A DNA stretch of 38,790 nucleotides from an uncultured bacterium (GCA_902798645.1 CADBXV010000006.1:1-38790); one strand, 5' to 3'; positions 8,983 through 18,123 are shown, numbered from the stretch's first letter. Notes: generated from the sequence alone by a model not told the origin. Program-made: numbers and translations.

Positions 8983-9017
8983 AATTGTCACCTCCGTGAA
9001 CTAGCCTTTTGTTATTA

Positions 9018-9034
9018 AGTGTTCGTTCAACACT
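9018..9034 (-). promoter_or_regulatory. Hairpin in the 5' leader of the 84-aa gene
   Basis: AGTGTT and AACACT arms around a 5-nt loop, between the promoter at 9050-9078 and the ribosome-binding site. It could be a leader stem or an operator. Confidence 0.3.
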
Positions 9035-9049
9035 TCATCTAACATTTTT

Positions 9050-9078
9050 ATTATGCTACATATAATATAAAATGTCAA
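9050..9078 (-). promoter_or_regulatory. Consensus sigma70-like promoter for the 84-aa gene
   Basis: On the minus strand: perfect TTGACA (9078-9073), 17-bp spacer and CATAAT (9055-9050). The leader to the ATG at 8982 is about 60 nt. Confidence 0.7.
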
Positions 9079-9232
9079 GTAAAAGTTTTAAGTTTTGTAA
9101 ATTAGGGCGTAATGCAGTGCCAGTCGCATTTTTACATTAAGTGTAAAAAATACATTTTATAGAAATGCTAATTTCTTCTCTTATCCATCCGGCTGATTTT
9201 TTTGAATTACATGCTGTTTTGTTTTATAAATT

Positions 9233-9904
9233 TCAAATTATACCTAATCGTTTACAAGCTTCGTATGCACCAAGCTGTTCAGCTTCTTTTTTAGATTTGC
9301 CTTCAGCCTTTGATATAATCTTTCCTGACCATTCTACTTCCACTGTAAAAACCGGTCTATGAGCAGGACCACTCACAGATATAACATTATATTCCGGTCT
9401 TGTCTTATTTTGACCTTGTGTATACTGCTGCAAAATATCTTTTGCGTTGTATTTTTCAAAATGTTTATCTACATCATCAGCATATACAATTACATAATCT
9501 CTTATAAATTTTTCGATTTCTTCTCGTTTTCCGCTTAAATAGTAAGCTCCTAATATCGCTTCCAAAGAACATGCAATATTTGATTCTCTTTTTCTTCCGC
9601 CTTGTTTTTCTTCTGAAGGCCCTATAATAATAACTTTATCCAGACCTATTTTTACAGCTACTTTTGCTAATATTGCATCTGAAACCAATATCGAACGAAT
9701 CTTTGACAATTCTCCCTCTGCTGACGTAGGATACATTTCATACAATAGCTTAGAAGTATACAACTTTAAAACAGAATCGCCAAAAAATTCCAACCTTTCG
9801 TAATTTTCTAAATCAGACATGTTATTTTCTTTTGTATATGAAGGGTGCGTAAGAGCAATTTTGATAAGTTTTTCATCACCCTCACCGAAAATCTCTTTTA
9901 ACAT
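9233..9904 (-). CDS. rnc: Ribonuclease III
   Basis: A 223-aa endoribonuclease specific for double-stranded RNA (rRNA and mRNA processing). The signature E-R-L-E-F-F-G-D-S-V-L is near residues 36-46, and a second acidic site falls in S-L-E-A-I-L-G-A-Y. The C-terminal third is a double-stranded RNA-binding domain (from about residue 153), ending K-S-K-K-E-A-E-Q-L-G-A-Y-E-A. The length is normal. Its ATG overlaps the cdsA stop (TAATG), so it is the last gene of the pyrH-frr-cdsA-rnc operon. Confidence 0.95.
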   Translation of the reverse strand: MLKEIFGEGDEKLIKIALTHPSYTKENNMSDLENYERLEFFGDSVLKLYTSKLLYEMYPTSAEGELSKIRSILVSDAILAKVAVKIGLDKVIIIGPSEEKQGGRKRESNIACSLEAILGAYYLSGKREEIEKFIRDYVIVYADDVDKHFEKYNAKDILQQYTQGQNKTRPEYNVISVSGPAHRPVFTVEVEWSGKIISKAEGKSKKEAEQLGAYEACKRLGII

Positions 9905-10782
9905 TAAAACAGTCCTTTTAATATATCAAAGAAATTATTTACAACAAAGAAATGCAAGTAATAATAAATAACAGGAATTGTTAAAATATAGCTGTCAGTC
10001 CTGTCTAAAAATCCGCCATGCCCAGGAATTATATCACTAGAGTCTTTAACACCTGCATCTCTCTTTATCATTGATTCGCATAAATCCCCTATTTGAGCAA
10101 AGAGTGCAATTAAGAGCCCTATTGCAAGAGAATGATACCAAGGAAGATTAAATACCCACACACCAAATACAATACTAAATATAAGACAAGCCAAAGTTCC
10201 GCCTATTGCGCCTTCTACGGTTTTGTTTGGGCTTATAACTTCTGCAAGCTTATGTTTTCCGAATTGAACACCTGTATAATAACAGAGCGAATCTGTTAAT
10301 ATCACGCCTAACAACATAAGAATTGAATATGCAGCGCCTTCCATTGAAGGATTATGCTTTATCCAGCCATTGAAGAAAGGCTCACAGCATCCTATGTCAC
10401 GCAAAAGCAATAAATGCAGAGGAAACCAGCCGCAATACACAAACCCAAGAATAGTTGTAGCTACATTTGCTATATAAGGTTGCTTACCTCTGAATAATAC
10501 CCACATAAATGCCATTAAAGTAGATAGTGTAAATGCCAACGGTATATAATTCAATTTGCCAAAATAAGCTATAAATGCAAAGATCAAGCTCGAAACTACA
10601 ATAATTTTGTAACTGGGCAGAAAACCTTTATTCTTTAGAACATCAGTGTACTCTCTTGCACCAATTAAAATAATTATTAGACATAATGCTGTCAAAGGAA
10701 TACCACCGGCTATAATTGCAAATAATGCAGTAAACCCGATAGCTAAACCTACAATTAATCTTGTTACGCTCTTTGTCAGCAT
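9904..10782 (-). CDS. cdsA: Phosphatidate cytidylyltransferase
   Basis: A 292-aa integral membrane protein, strongly hydrophobic throughout, with about eight predicted membrane segments. It makes CDP-diacylglycerol from phosphatidate and CTP, the branch point of phospholipid synthesis. The family signature near the C-terminus is present: G-D-L-C-E-S-M-I-K-R-D-A-G-V-K-D-S, followed by P-G-H-G-G-F-L-D-R-T-D-S. It overlaps frr upstream and rnc downstream by single-base TAATG junctions. No uppS lies between frr and cdsA, unlike many bacteria. Confidence 0.93.
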   Translation of the reverse strand: MLTKSVTRLIVGLAIGFTALFAIIAGGIPLTALCLIIILIGAREYTDVLKNKGFLPSYKIIVVSSLIFAFIAYFGKLNYIPLAFTLSTLMAFMWVLFRGKQPYIANVATTILGFVYCGWFPLHLLLLRDIGCCEPFFNGWIKHNPSMEGAAYSILMLLGVILTDSLCYYTGVQFGKHKLAEVISPNKTVEGAIGGTLACLIFSIVFGVWVFNLPWYHSLAIGLLIALFAQIGDLCESMIKRDAGVKDSSDIIPGHGGFLDRTDSYILTIPVIYYYLHFFVVNNFFDILKGLF

Positions 10783-11348
10783 TATACTGTCATAACCTCT
10801 TTTTCTTTTTCACTAACGAGTGAATCTATGATTCCTACATATTTATCTGTAAGTTTTTGAATTTGGTCTTGATTATCTTTAACTGCATCTTCCGGAAGGT
10901 TTTCATCTTTTTCAATTTTCTTTAAGGTATCAACCATATCACGTCTTACGTTTCTGATTGCGATTTTTGTATCTTCACCAAATTTTTTAACATCTTTTGC
11001 TGTTTCACGTCTTCTTTCTTCAGTTAAAGGAGGGAAGTTCAAACGGATACAAGTTCCGTCATTATTTGGAGCAACTCCTATTTCTGCTTTTATAACAGAT
11101 TTTTCAACTTCTTTTAATATGCTTTTATCAAATGGTGTAATGACAAGTGTTGTACCCTCTGACACTTGTACTTGAGCCATTTGCCTGATTGGTGTAGGCG
11201 CTCCGTAATACTCTACTACAACTTTATCTAAAATAGCAGGATTAGCTCTGCCTGTACGAACTGACGCAAAATCTTTCTTAAGCTGAGCTATTGCTTTTTC
11301 CATTTTTTCTTCACCAAATAAAAACATTTCATCAAGCGCGTCTGACAT
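10782..11348 (-). CDS. frr: Ribosome recycling factor
   Basis: A 188-aa cytosolic factor that, with EF-G, splits post-termination ribosomes. The sequence has the RRF pattern: K-D-F-A-S-V-R-T-G-R-A-N-P-A-I-L-D near residues 25-41, P-F-D-K-S-I-L-K-E-V-E, and the C-terminal basic/acidic helix with K-K-I-E-K-D-E. Normal length. A strong AAGGAG site precedes the ATG. It lies 83 nt after pyrH in the same direction, with a hairpin in the gap, and overlaps cdsA by one base. Confidence 0.96.
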   Translation of the reverse strand: MSDALDEMFLFGEEKMEKAIAQLKKDFASVRTGRANPAILDKVVVEYYGAPTPIRQMAQVQVSEGTTLVITPFDKSILKEVEKSVIKAEIGVAPNNDGTCIRLNFPPLTEERRRETAKDVKKFGEDTKIAIRNVRRDMVDTLKKIEKDENLPEDAVKDNQDQIQKLTDKYVGIIDSLVSEKEKEVMTV

Positions 11349-11376
11349 AATTTTCTCCTTTTATAATCTTATTTTT

Positions 11377-11396
11377 ATGAGAAGGTTCCTTCTCAT
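11377..11396 (-). repeat. Palindromic hairpin between pyrH and frr
   Basis: ATGAGAAGG and CCTTCTCAT arms with a 2-nt centre. There is no good T-run, so it may be an RNA-processing or attenuation stem rather than a full terminator. Confidence 0.4.
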
Positions 11397-11431
11397 TCTA
11401 AACCTCTCCGCTATAAGCGAAGCAACTATTT

Positions 11432-12151
11432 TTAACTTATATATGTTCCTACCGATTCACCATTCATTATTTTTACAAGACTTCCTTGTGCTTTAAAATC
11501 AAATACGATAATCGGAATTCCGTTTTGTTTACATAGAGCGCATGCTGATGTATCCATAACTTTTAAATCTTTTTGGATAATCTCAGCATACGAGATTTTA
11601 TCAAGTTTTTTTGCATTAGAATTTGTTTTCGGATCATCTGTATAAACACCATCTACACCATTTTTAGCCATAAGCATCACATCCGCTCCAATTTCTGAAG
11701 CTCGCAACGCAGAAGCAGTATCAGTTGTAAAGAACGGGTTTCCCGTTCCGGCTGCAAATATTACCACTCTGCCTTTTTCAAGATGACGAATTGCTCTGTG
11801 TCTTACATATGGTTCTGCTATTTGGTTCATTGCAATTGCAGTTTGGACTCTGCATTCAACTTCAATTTTCTTAAGTGCGCATTGAAGAACTACTGCATTC
11901 ATAACAGTTGCAAGCATTCCTACATAATCACCCGATGCTTGATCCATACCAAGTTTAGCACTATTTTTCATTCCTCGAAAAATATTTCCTCCGCCGACTA
12001 CAACAGCGATTTCAACACCTCGTTCATAAATTGAACGGATTTCATCGGCTATCATCTCTACTGGTTTTGGATCTATTCCAAACTGTTGCTCTCCCAGTAA
12101 TGCTTCACCGCTTATCTTCAACAACACACGTTTATATTTATTCTCTGCCAT
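11432..12151 (-). CDS. pyrH: UMP kinase
   Basis: A 239-aa amino-acid-kinase-fold enzyme phosphorylating UMP to UDP. Motifs: K-R-V-L-L-K-I-S-G-E-A-L-L-G at the N-terminus, V-V-V-G-G-G-N-I-F-R-G near residues 51-61, G-T-G-N-P-F-F-T-T-D-T-A (about 135-146), and M-A-K-N-G-V-D-G-V-Y-T-D-D-P-K. Full length. It is first in a minus-strand operon with frr, cdsA and rnc, and diverges from tilS across 150 nt. Confidence 0.96.
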   Translation of the reverse strand: MAENKYKRVLLKISGEALLGEQQFGIDPKPVEMIADEIRSIYERGVEIAVVVGGGNIFRGMKNSAKLGMDQASGDYVGMLATVMNAVVLQCALKKIEVECRVQTAIAMNQIAEPYVRHRAIRHLEKGRVVIFAAGTGNPFFTTDTASALRASEIGADVMLMAKNGVDGVYTDDPKTNSNAKKLDKISYAEIIQKDLKVMDTSACALCKQNGIPIIVFDFKAQGSLVKIMNGESVGTYIS

Positions 12152-12256
12152 TAGTTACCTCGTTTTATTCTATAGTATTAAAAAACTGACCGTTTGTAAA
12201 GTATAAACATGATTTTTATTTGCATTATAACTCTTCACTAATTTGATAAGATTTTA

Positions 12257-12284
12257 TTATTGTTTTATTTGCTCATGATATAAT
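12257..12284 (+). promoter_or_regulatory. Extended -10 promoter for tilS
   Basis: TTATTG (12257-12262), 16-bp spacer and TATAAT (12279-12284) preceded by TGA (extended -10). It leaves a leader of only about 11 nt before the ATG at 12302. Confidence 0.5.
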
Positions 12285-12301
12285 TATTTTGTTGGCAGCG
12301 T

Positions 12302-13657
12302 ATGATTAATAAAATAGTCAAGTTTTTAAAAGAACATAACCTACAAGATAAAACCGTTATAGTAGGATTTTCCGGCGGTTACGATTCTATGTGTCTTTTG
12401 GATATTTTATCAAAAATCAAGGATTTACCTGATTTTTTCGATTTTGATGTTATTGCTGCTCATTTTAATCATAATTGGCGAGGCGAAGAATCTTTGAGGG
12501 AGCAAGAGATTTGCCGGCTTTTTGCATCTTCAAGGGGGTTTGAATTCTATACAAGAACTGCACCGGCGAGTTTAAGAAAAACGGAAAACGATGCAAGGAT
12601 TGCAAGATATGAATTTTTTGAAGAAGCCTATGAAGAATATGATGCTGATGCAGTATTCACTGCTCACAACAAAGATGACAATGCTGAAACCGTTTTATAT
12701 AGAGTAATAAAAGGCACAGGAATTATCGGTTTAAGAGGGATCTCTGAAAAAAGGAAATATTTTTATCGTCCTTTATTGAAAATTTCAAGAAAAGAAATTA
12801 TGCAATATTGCATTGAAAATAATCTTACACCTAACGATGATTCTTCAAACAAAAATACAGTGTATCAAAGAAACTTTTTAAGACTTAATGTACTGCCAAT
12901 GTTAGAAAAGATTAATCCTGAAGTAAAAGATGCTTTGAATATTCTTGCAGAAAATGCCACAAGTGATAATGAAATAATAGAAGAGTATTTAGCAACATTA
13001 AGGCCGAATGTTTTTGATGTAGATAAGATACGTGTTGAAGAGTACAAAAAATTATCAAAAGCTATAAAGCGTAGATTTGTTTATGAATACATTCAGATAT
13101 TAGGTCTTGATTATGATGCTAAAAAAGTTAACGAAATTTTTGAATTTATAGAGTCGAATATCGACAAACGAAATGGAACTACATTATCATTAGCAACCGC
13201 AATGTGGCTTTACACAGATAATAAAATAATTGAAACAATTCCTCACAAAAAACAAGTTTTATCTGACAAACTTAAGCCGGTTTATATAAACAAAGAAGGA
13301 GAATATAAATTCGGAAATGTAGTATTTAAAATAAAAAAATACGATGAAGGCCAGCTGTTTGTATTTCCTAATTCTACAGCAAATTTTGCATATGTTGATT
13401 TATCAGACGTTAAATTTCCGTTCATTCTTCGTGCAAGAAAAGATGGCGATACAATTACACCTTTCGGAATGAAAGGTTCTATGAAACTTAAAAAGTATAT
13501 GAACGGTAAAGGGGTATCAAAACATCGCAGAGATGATATTCCGCTTCTTTGCAACGAAAAAGAAGTTTTGTGGGTAACAGGTGTAGGACTAAACGACAAA
13601 ATAGGTGTTAAGGTAAAACCAACACACGTTTTGGAAGTTGAAAAAGTAAATGAATAA
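12302..13657 (+). CDS. tilS: tRNA(Ile)-lysidine synthase
   Basis: A 451-aa N-type ATP pyrophosphatase that converts C34 of tRNA-Ile(CAU) to lysidine so it reads AUA. The PP-loop S-G-G-Y-D-S is at residues 24-29. The family pattern H-F-N-H-N-W-R-G follows, then T-A-H-N-K-D-D-N-A-E-T. The C-terminal part has the TilS substrate-binding domain (L-R-A-R-K-D-G-D-T-I-T-P-F-G, K-K-Y-M, R-R-D-D-I-P-L-L). It is followed 22 nt later by hpt; tilS-hpt is a widespread gene pair. Confidence 0.94.
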   Translation: MINKIVKFLKEHNLQDKTVIVGFSGGYDSMCLLDILSKIKDLPDFFDFDVIAAHFNHNWRGEESLREQEICRLFASSRGFEFYTRTAPASLRKTENDARIARYEFFEEAYEEYDADAVFTAHNKDDNAETVLYRVIKGTGIIGLRGISEKRKYFYRPLLKISRKEIMQYCIENNLTPNDDSSNKNTVYQRNFLRLNVLPMLEKINPEVKDALNILAENATSDNEIIEEYLATLRPNVFDVDKIRVEEYKKLSKAIKRRFVYEYIQILGLDYDAKKVNEIFEFIESNIDKRNGTTLSLATAMWLYTDNKIIETIPHKKQVLSDKLKPVYINKEGEYKFGNVVFKIKKYDEGQLFVFPNSTANFAYVDLSDVKFPFILRARKDGDTITPFGMKGSMKLKKYMNGKGVSKHRRDDIPLLCNEKEVLWVTGVGLNDKIGVKVKPTHVLEVEKVNE

Positions 13658-13679
13658 ATAACAAGAAAACGAGAGATTT

Positions 13680-14210
13680 ATGATTAAAGAAAATGAAATA
13701 AAACCATTGTATTCTCAAGAGCAAATTCAAACCGAGATTAGAAGTTTAGCATCAAAACTTAACAACATATACGGAGAGCAGGAAGTTTATCTGATATGTG
13801 TTTTAAAAGGTTCTGTTATGTTTATGACTGATTTGGCAAAGCATTTAACAATGCCGGTTAAAATGGAATTTATAAGACTTTCCAGCTACGGAAGCGGAAC
13901 AACTTCAAGCGGAAAAGTTAATGCAGTTGACATTGCACTTCCGGATTTGAATAACAAAAATGTCCTAATAATTGAAGATATTATAGATACAGGACATACC
14001 GCAAAGTTCCTTATGGATTTTTTAAGACACAATTTTCAATTTAATGATTTAAAGTTCTGCGCACTGCTGGATAAAAAAGTAAAACGTGCTGTCGATGTTA
14101 ATGCTGACTATTATTGTTTTGAAGTTGATGATAAGTATCTTGTCGGCTATGGGCTTGACATTGACGGCTATTACAGAAATCTTCCCTACATAGGATACAT
14201 AGAAGTATAA
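13680..14210 (+). CDS. hpt: Hypoxanthine phosphoribosyltransferase
   Basis: A 176-aa purine salvage enzyme that makes IMP (and often GMP) from the base and PRPP. The PRPP-binding signature V-L-I-I-E-D-I-I-D-T-G-H-T is near residues 95-107. V-L-K-G-S-V-M-F near 41-48 and the C-terminal D-D-K-Y-L-V-G-Y-G-L-D segment fit the family. Normal length. It lies 22 nt after tilS and is probably co-transcribed with it. Confidence 0.93.
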   Translation: MIKENEIKPLYSQEQIQTEIRSLASKLNNIYGEQEVYLICVLKGSVMFMTDLAKHLTMPVKMEFIRLSSYGSGTTSSGKVNAVDIALPDLNNKNVLIIEDIIDTGHTAKFLMDFLRHNFQFNDLKFCALLDKKVKRAVDVNADYYCFEVDDKYLVGYGLDIDGYYRNLPYIGYIEV

Positions 14211-14285
14211 AAATATTCGGGATAATATTATAATAAAATAAATACATAGTGCGTTTTTGCAAAAAAGCGATATAAAGGAGAAAAA

Positions 14286-15485
14286 ATGTACGATATTAGG
14301 AAAATTACGGAAGATACTATTTATATAGGGTGTTCAGATAGAAGACTTGCACTATTTGAAAGTGCATATCCGATACCTAACGGAATTTCATATAACTCTT
14401 ATTTAATCTTGGATGATAAAACCGTTCTTATGGACACTGTCGATAAAGCTTGTTCAGGTCAGTTCTTCCAAAATTTGGAGGCCGGCTTAGACGGAAGGGA
14501 TTTGGACTATTTAATAATTCATCATATGGAGCCTGACCACTGTGCATTGATTGAAGACGTTATTGCTCTTTATCCGGAAGTTAAAATTGTTACAACTGCA
14601 AAATCAGTCGCTTTAATCAAACAATTCTTTGACTTTGATATCGATTCTCACGTCATGGTAGTAAAAGAAGGTGATACTCTAAACACAGGAAAACACGAAT
14701 TTGTATTTACAATGGCACCGATGGTTCATTGGCCTGAAGTTATGGTATCTTATGATAAAACCGATAAAGCTTTGTATTCAGCTGATGCATTCGGTTCATT
14801 TGGTGCAATTAACGGGAATCTTTTTGATAAAGATGTTGATTTTGAAAAAGATTATCTTGATGAAGCAAGAAGGTATTATACAAACATTGTCGGTAAATAC
14901 GGGGCTCAAGTTCAAATGCTGCTAAAAAAGGCGAGCGCCTTGGATATTGAAGTCATTTACCCCCTTCATGGTTTAATAATTAAAGACAATATTTCAAAAT
15001 TTGTAGAAAAATACGACAAGTGGTCAAGATATGAGGCTGAAGAAAAATCTGTTCTCATCGCTTATTCTTCTGTATACGGAGGAACAGAAAATGCTGCTAA
15101 TATTTTAGCAGGCAAATTAGCAGACAGAGGAATAAAGGGAATTAAAATGTATGATGTATCTCACACTCATTCATCTTATGTTCTGTCTGATGCGTTTAAG
15201 TATTCTCATATCGTATTTGCAACAACAACATATAATAACGGAATATTTGAAACAATGGAGCATTTCTTACACAATCTTTCGGCTCACAACCTTCAAAACC
15301 GCAAAGTTGTTCTTATCCAAAACGGTTCTTGGGCACCTACTTGCGGAAGCGCAATGAAAACTATATTAGAAGGATTAAAAGGTACAGAAATAATTGACGA
15401 TTCAGTATGTTTAAAATCAACTCTAAAAGAGGAACAATTGTCAGAGCTTGATTGTTTGGCTGATAAGATTGTTAACAGTTTATAA
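14286..15485 (+). CDS. Flavodiiron protein (rubredoxin:oxygen/NO oxidoreductase)
   Basis: A 399-aa two-domain protein. The N-terminal metallo-beta-lactamase-like domain holds the diiron site, with H-M-E-P-D-H at 80-85 and a later M-V-H-W-P-E segment. From about residue 255 a flavodoxin domain (S-S-V-Y-G-G-T-E-N-A phosphate loop) binds FMN. Flavodiiron proteins reduce O2 to water or NO to N2O with electrons from rubredoxin, in the cytoplasm of anaerobes. A rubredoxin gene follows directly (69 nt), which supports this role. Strong AAAGGAG ribosome-binding site. Whether O2 or NO is the main substrate cannot be told. Confidence 0.93.
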   Translation: MYDIRKITEDTIYIGCSDRRLALFESAYPIPNGISYNSYLILDDKTVLMDTVDKACSGQFFQNLEAGLDGRDLDYLIIHHMEPDHCALIEDVIALYPEVKIVTTAKSVALIKQFFDFDIDSHVMVVKEGDTLNTGKHEFVFTMAPMVHWPEVMVSYDKTDKALYSADAFGSFGAINGNLFDKDVDFEKDYLDEARRYYTNIVGKYGAQVQMLLKKASALDIEVIYPLHGLIIKDNISKFVEKYDKWSRYEAEEKSVLIAYSSVYGGTENAANILAGKLADRGIKGIKMYDVSHTHSSYVLSDAFKYSHIVFATTTYNNGIFETMEHFLHNLSAHNLQNRKVVLIQNGSWAPTCGSAMKTILEGLKGTEIIDDSVCLKSTLKEEQLSELDCLADKIVNSL

Positions 15486-15499
15486 TAACCTCTTTCATT

Positions 15500-15533
15500 C
15501 CCTCGCCCTTTGGGAGAGGGTTAGGGTGAGGGG
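15500..15533. repeat. REP-like G-rich palindrome
   Basis: CCCTCGCCCTTTGGGAGAGG, followed by GTTAGGGTGAGGGG. It is an imperfect hairpin of the CCCTCTCC / GGAGAGGG / TTAGGGTGAGGG type found dispersed in many bacteria. It sits between the flavodiiron and rubredoxin genes. Related copies are at 16580-16743 and 19898-19921. Confidence 0.65.
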
Positions 15534-15553
15534 ATAACGAAAGGAGAAAATTT

Positions 15554-15712
15554 ATGCAAAAGTATGTATGTTCAGTATGCGGTTATGTTTATGATCCGGA
15601 AGTAGGCGATCCTGATAACGGAATCGCTGCAGGTACAAAATTTGAAGATTTACCTGATGATTGGGCTTGCCCTCTTTGCTCGGTAGGCAAAGACATGTTT
15701 AATGCTCAATAG
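15554..15712 (+). CDS. Rubredoxin
   Basis: A 52-aa one-iron electron carrier. The Fe(Cys)4 ligands are C6 and C9 (C-S-V-C-G-Y) and C39 and C42 (C-P-L-C), with the family pattern Y-D-P-E-x-G-D-P-D-N-G-I and F-E-D-L-P-D-D-W. Size and motif spacing are typical. An AAAGGAG site precedes the ATG by about 8 nt. Its position after the flavodiiron gene suggests it is that enzyme's electron donor. It may also supply the superoxide reductase at 28.9 kb. Confidence 0.95.
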   Translation: MQKYVCSVCGYVYDPEVGDPDNGIAAGTKFEDLPDDWACPLCSVGKDMFNAQ

Positions 15713-15734
15713 TAGGAGGTAAATAAAAAGTAAT

Positions 15735-15757
15735 TGTCAGGTAAAACCTGACCTACA
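15735..15757. repeat. REP-like palindrome (GTCAGGT/ACCTGAC)
   Basis: Seven-base arms GTCAGGT and ACCTGAC with a 3-nt loop, followed by CTACA. It lies just before the terminator of the rubredoxin unit. The reverse complement, TGTAGGTCAGGT, resembles short dispersed palindromes known from many genomes. Confidence 0.45.
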
Positions 15758-15768
15758 GGGGTAAATAT

Positions 15769-15810
15769 AAAAAGCGTTCAAATTTTTATACAAATTGAAC
15801 GCTTTTTTAA
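15769..15810 (+). terminator. Intrinsic terminator after rubredoxin
   Basis: A long stem, AAAGCGTTCAAATTT and AAATTGAACGCTTT, followed by a T-run. It ends the flavodiiron-rubredoxin unit before clpP. Confidence 0.85.
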
Positions 15811-15860
15811 TTTTAATGCTGATTTGGTTTTACTTGATAATATTTTTTAACTTTTTATGG

Positions 15861-15866
15861 TATAAT
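15861..15866 (+). promoter_or_regulatory. Upstream extended -10 element, possible second clpP promoter
   Basis: TATGGTATAAT with the TG of an extended -10. The nearest TTGATA is 21 bp away, too far for a classic -35. Also about 110 nt upstream of the clpP ATG. Confidence 0.3.
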
Positions 15867-15907
15867 CTTAATTGCAATCGTAGTATAAATCTCATACAAA
15901 TTAATTA

Positions 15908-15936
15908 TTGGTTAAATAGGTTGAATAGTGTATAAT
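15908..15936 (+). promoter_or_regulatory. Sigma70-like promoter for clpP
   Basis: TTGGTT (15908-15913), 17-bp spacer and perfect TATAAT (15931-15936), followed by an AAAGGA site before the ATG at 15980. Confidence 0.6.
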
Positions 15937-15979
15937 ATAGCTAATGAGTATTAGTTTATATATAAGAAAGGAAATAAAG

Positions 15980-16570
15980 ATGAGCTTTGCAAGTTACGTA
16001 CCTACAGTAATCGAACAATCATCAAGAGGCGAAAGAGCTTTTGATATTTTCTCAAGATTACTCAGAGAAAGAATAATTTTTTTGGGAACACAAATTGATG
16101 ACATGGTTGCAAACCTAATCGTTGCACAAATGTTACTATTAGACAGTGAAAACCCTGAAAAAGACATTATGTTATATATCAACTCTCCCGGAGGAAGTGT
16201 AACAGCCGGTTTAGCAATTTATGACACAATGCAGCACATTAGAGCAGACGTACAAACAATCTGCTTAGGTCAAGCTGCTTCAATGGGCGCATTCCTTCTT
16301 TGTTCAGGTACAAAGGGTAAAAGAATGGCTCTTCCTCATTCAAGAGTTCTTATCCACCAACCTTTAGGCGGTGCGCAGGGTCAAGCTACTGATATCGAAA
16401 TCCAAGCTCAAGAAATCTTGAGAATTAAAAAGACCTTAAATGAAATCATGGCTTCAAATACAGGTCAATCTATCAAGAAAATTGAAAAAGATACAGATCG
16501 TGACTATATCATGACACCTCAAGAAGCTCTTGAATATGGTATGATTGATAAGGTTATTACGAAAGAATAA
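15980..16570 (+). CDS. clpP: ATP-dependent Clp protease proteolytic subunit
   Basis: A 196-aa serine protease forming the 14-mer chamber fed by ClpX. The catalytic triad is S101 (G-Q-A-A-S-M-G-A), H126 (V-L-I-H-Q-P) and probably D175. The oxyanion and handle region N-S-P-G-G-S is intact. The ATG at 15980 is chosen because it has an AAAGGA site and gives the usual [10 protein letters not shown] start. The frame extends to an ATG at 15944, but that would place the ribosome-binding site inside the gene. clpX follows. Confidence 0.96.
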   Translation: MSFASYVPTVIEQSSRGERAFDIFSRLLRERIIFLGTQIDDMVANLIVAQMLLLDSENPEKDIMLYINSPGGSVTAGLAIYDTMQHIRADVQTICLGQAASMGAFLLCSGTKGKRMALPHSRVLIHQPLGGAQGQATDIEIQAQEILRIKKTLNEIMASNTGQSIKKIEKDTDRDYIMTPQEALEYGMIDKVITKE

Positions 16571-16579
16571 AACTAAGTA

Positions 16580-16743
16580 CCCTCTCCATTGGGGGAGGGC
16601 AAAGTTTCTTCTTGAAAAGCTTTGCTTTGAAAGTTAGGAACTTGGGAGGGGGTTAATCATATCCTAATATAACCTCACCCGCATTTGTAGCAATCGAGCA
16701 AAAGCTCTCTTGCACAACTGCTTTCTCTCCTAAAAGGCGAGGG
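16580..16743. repeat. Composite REP-like repeats between clpP and clpX
   Basis: The 197-nt gap starts with CCCTCTCCATTGGGGGAGGG (16580-16599). It also contains CCTCACCC (16673-16680) and CTCTCCTAAAAGGCGAGGG near its end. These are pieces of the same repeat family as 15500-15533, arranged like two facing copies with extra sequence between. clpX may be transcribed through it. Confidence 0.5.
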
Positions 16744-16767
16744 AATAATAGTATAAAAGGAGGCACT

Positions 16768-18123
16768 ATGCCGTCAAGCGACAGACTTAAATGTTCATTT
16801 TGCGGAAAAACTCAAGATCAGGTTAAAAAACTTATTGCCGGGCCTGATGTATATATTTGCGATGAATGTGTTGAACTTTGTAATGAAATCTTAGACGAAG
16901 AATTTTTTGAACAAAAAGAAAAAGATAAAGATTCAGAAGACAAAGATAATAGCAAGAAAAAAGACGATATTGAAGATAAACCGATACCAAAACCTCATGA
17001 AATTAAAGCTTATCTTGACCAGCACATCGTGGGACAAGACGATGCAAAAAAAGTTCTGTCAGTTGCGGTTTATAACCATTACAAACGTCTTAAACACAAT
17101 ATAAACAGCAATAAAGATGATGTTGAAATTCAAAAATCAAATATCCTGCTTGTAGGTCCTACAGGTTCAGGTAAAACATTATTAGCTCAAACATTAGCTA
17201 AAATGCTTGATGTACCTTTTGCGGTAGCTGACGCTACAACTTTAACCGAAGCCGGCTATGTTGGCGATGACGTTGAAAATATTCTTTTGCGTCTTTACCA
17301 GAATGCTGATTATGATGCTAAAAAAGCCGAAAGAGGTATTATTTATATAGACGAAATTGATAAGATTGCAAGAAAATCCGAAAACACATCTATTACCCGT
17401 GATGTTTCGGGTGAAGGCGTTCAACAAGCTTTATTAAAGCTTATTGAAGGTACGATATCAAATGTTCCTCCTCAGGGCGGAAGAAAACACCCACAACAAG
17501 AAGTTATACAAATTGATACAAAAAATATCTTATTCATTGTAGGCGGTGCGTTTGTTGACTTGGATAAAATCATTGAACACAGAGTTAAAGACGGGAATTC
17601 CATCGGTTTTGGGAATGTCGCTCAAACTCAAGCTGAAAAAGAACAGGCATCTTCAAGACTTCTTAAAAAACTTCAGCCGGAAGATTTGCTTAAGTTTGGT
17701 TTGATACCTGAGTTTATTGGTCGTGTTCCTGTTTTTGCAGTGCTTGATGCTTTAGATGAAGATACATTGAAGATGATTTTAACTGAACCAAAGAATGCAG
17801 TTCTAAAACAATACAAAAAGCTTTTGGAAATGGACGATGTTGAATTAGACTTTGAACAGGAAGCAGTTGATTTAATAGCTAAAAAAGCTATTAAGCGTAA
17901 AACAGGTGCTAGAGCATTACGTTCAATTGTTGAAGAACTTATGCTTGACGTTATGTATGATATACCCTCTAAACATGACATTAAGAAATTTACTATTACA
18001 AAGGAAATGGTTGAAGCTCAAGACAAAAAAGAAGAAGGAGCAGATAGCACCGACGGAATTGATGCAGAGCATGATGCAGAGCTTATAAGACTTCCTAAGA
18101 ATAAATCAAAAGAAAGTGCATAG
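16768..18123 (+). CDS. clpX: ATP-dependent Clp protease ATP-binding subunit ClpX
   Basis: A 451-aa AAA+ unfoldase that delivers substrates to ClpP. The N-terminal zinc-binding domain has C9, C12, C31 and C34 (C-S-F-C ... C-D-E-C). Walker A G-P-T-G-S-G-K-T is near residues 130-137, Walker B I-I-Y-I-D-E-I-D near 190-198, and the ClpP-docking loop I-G-F-G near 275. Sensor 2 R-K-T-G-A-R-A-L-R is present. Slightly longer than usual, with a Lys/Asp-rich linker after the zinc domain (about 48-72) and an acidic tail. Strong AAAGGAGG site. Confidence 0.96.
   Translation: MPSSDRLKCSFCGKTQDQVKKLIAGPDVYICDECVELCNEILDEEFFEQKEKDKDSEDKDNSKKKDDIEDKPIPKPHEIKAYLDQHIVGQDDAKKVLSVAVYNHYKRLKHNINSNKDDVEIQKSNILLVGPTGSGKTLLAQTLAKMLDVPFAVADATTLTEAGYVGDDVENILLRLYQNADYDAKKAERGIIYIDEIDKIARKSENTSITRDVSGEGVQQALLKLIEGTISNVPPQGGRKHPQQEVIQIDTKNILFIVGGAFVDLDKIIEHRVKDGNSIGFGNVAQTQAEKEQASSRLLKKLQPEDLLKFGLIPEFIGRVPVFAVLDALDEDTLKMILTEPKNAVLKQYKKLLEMDDVELDFEQEAVDLIAKKAIKRKTGARALRSIVEELMLDVMYDIPSKHDIKKFTITKEMVEAQDKKEEGADSTDGIDAEHDAELIRLPKNKSKESA

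Noticed and set aside
9165-9362. 65-aa + strand frame opposite rnc
   Set aside because: It overlaps the end of rnc in antisense and has no ribosome-binding site or recognisable composition.
11783-12034. 83-aa + strand frame opposite pyrH
   Set aside because: Shadow of the conserved UMP kinase gene.
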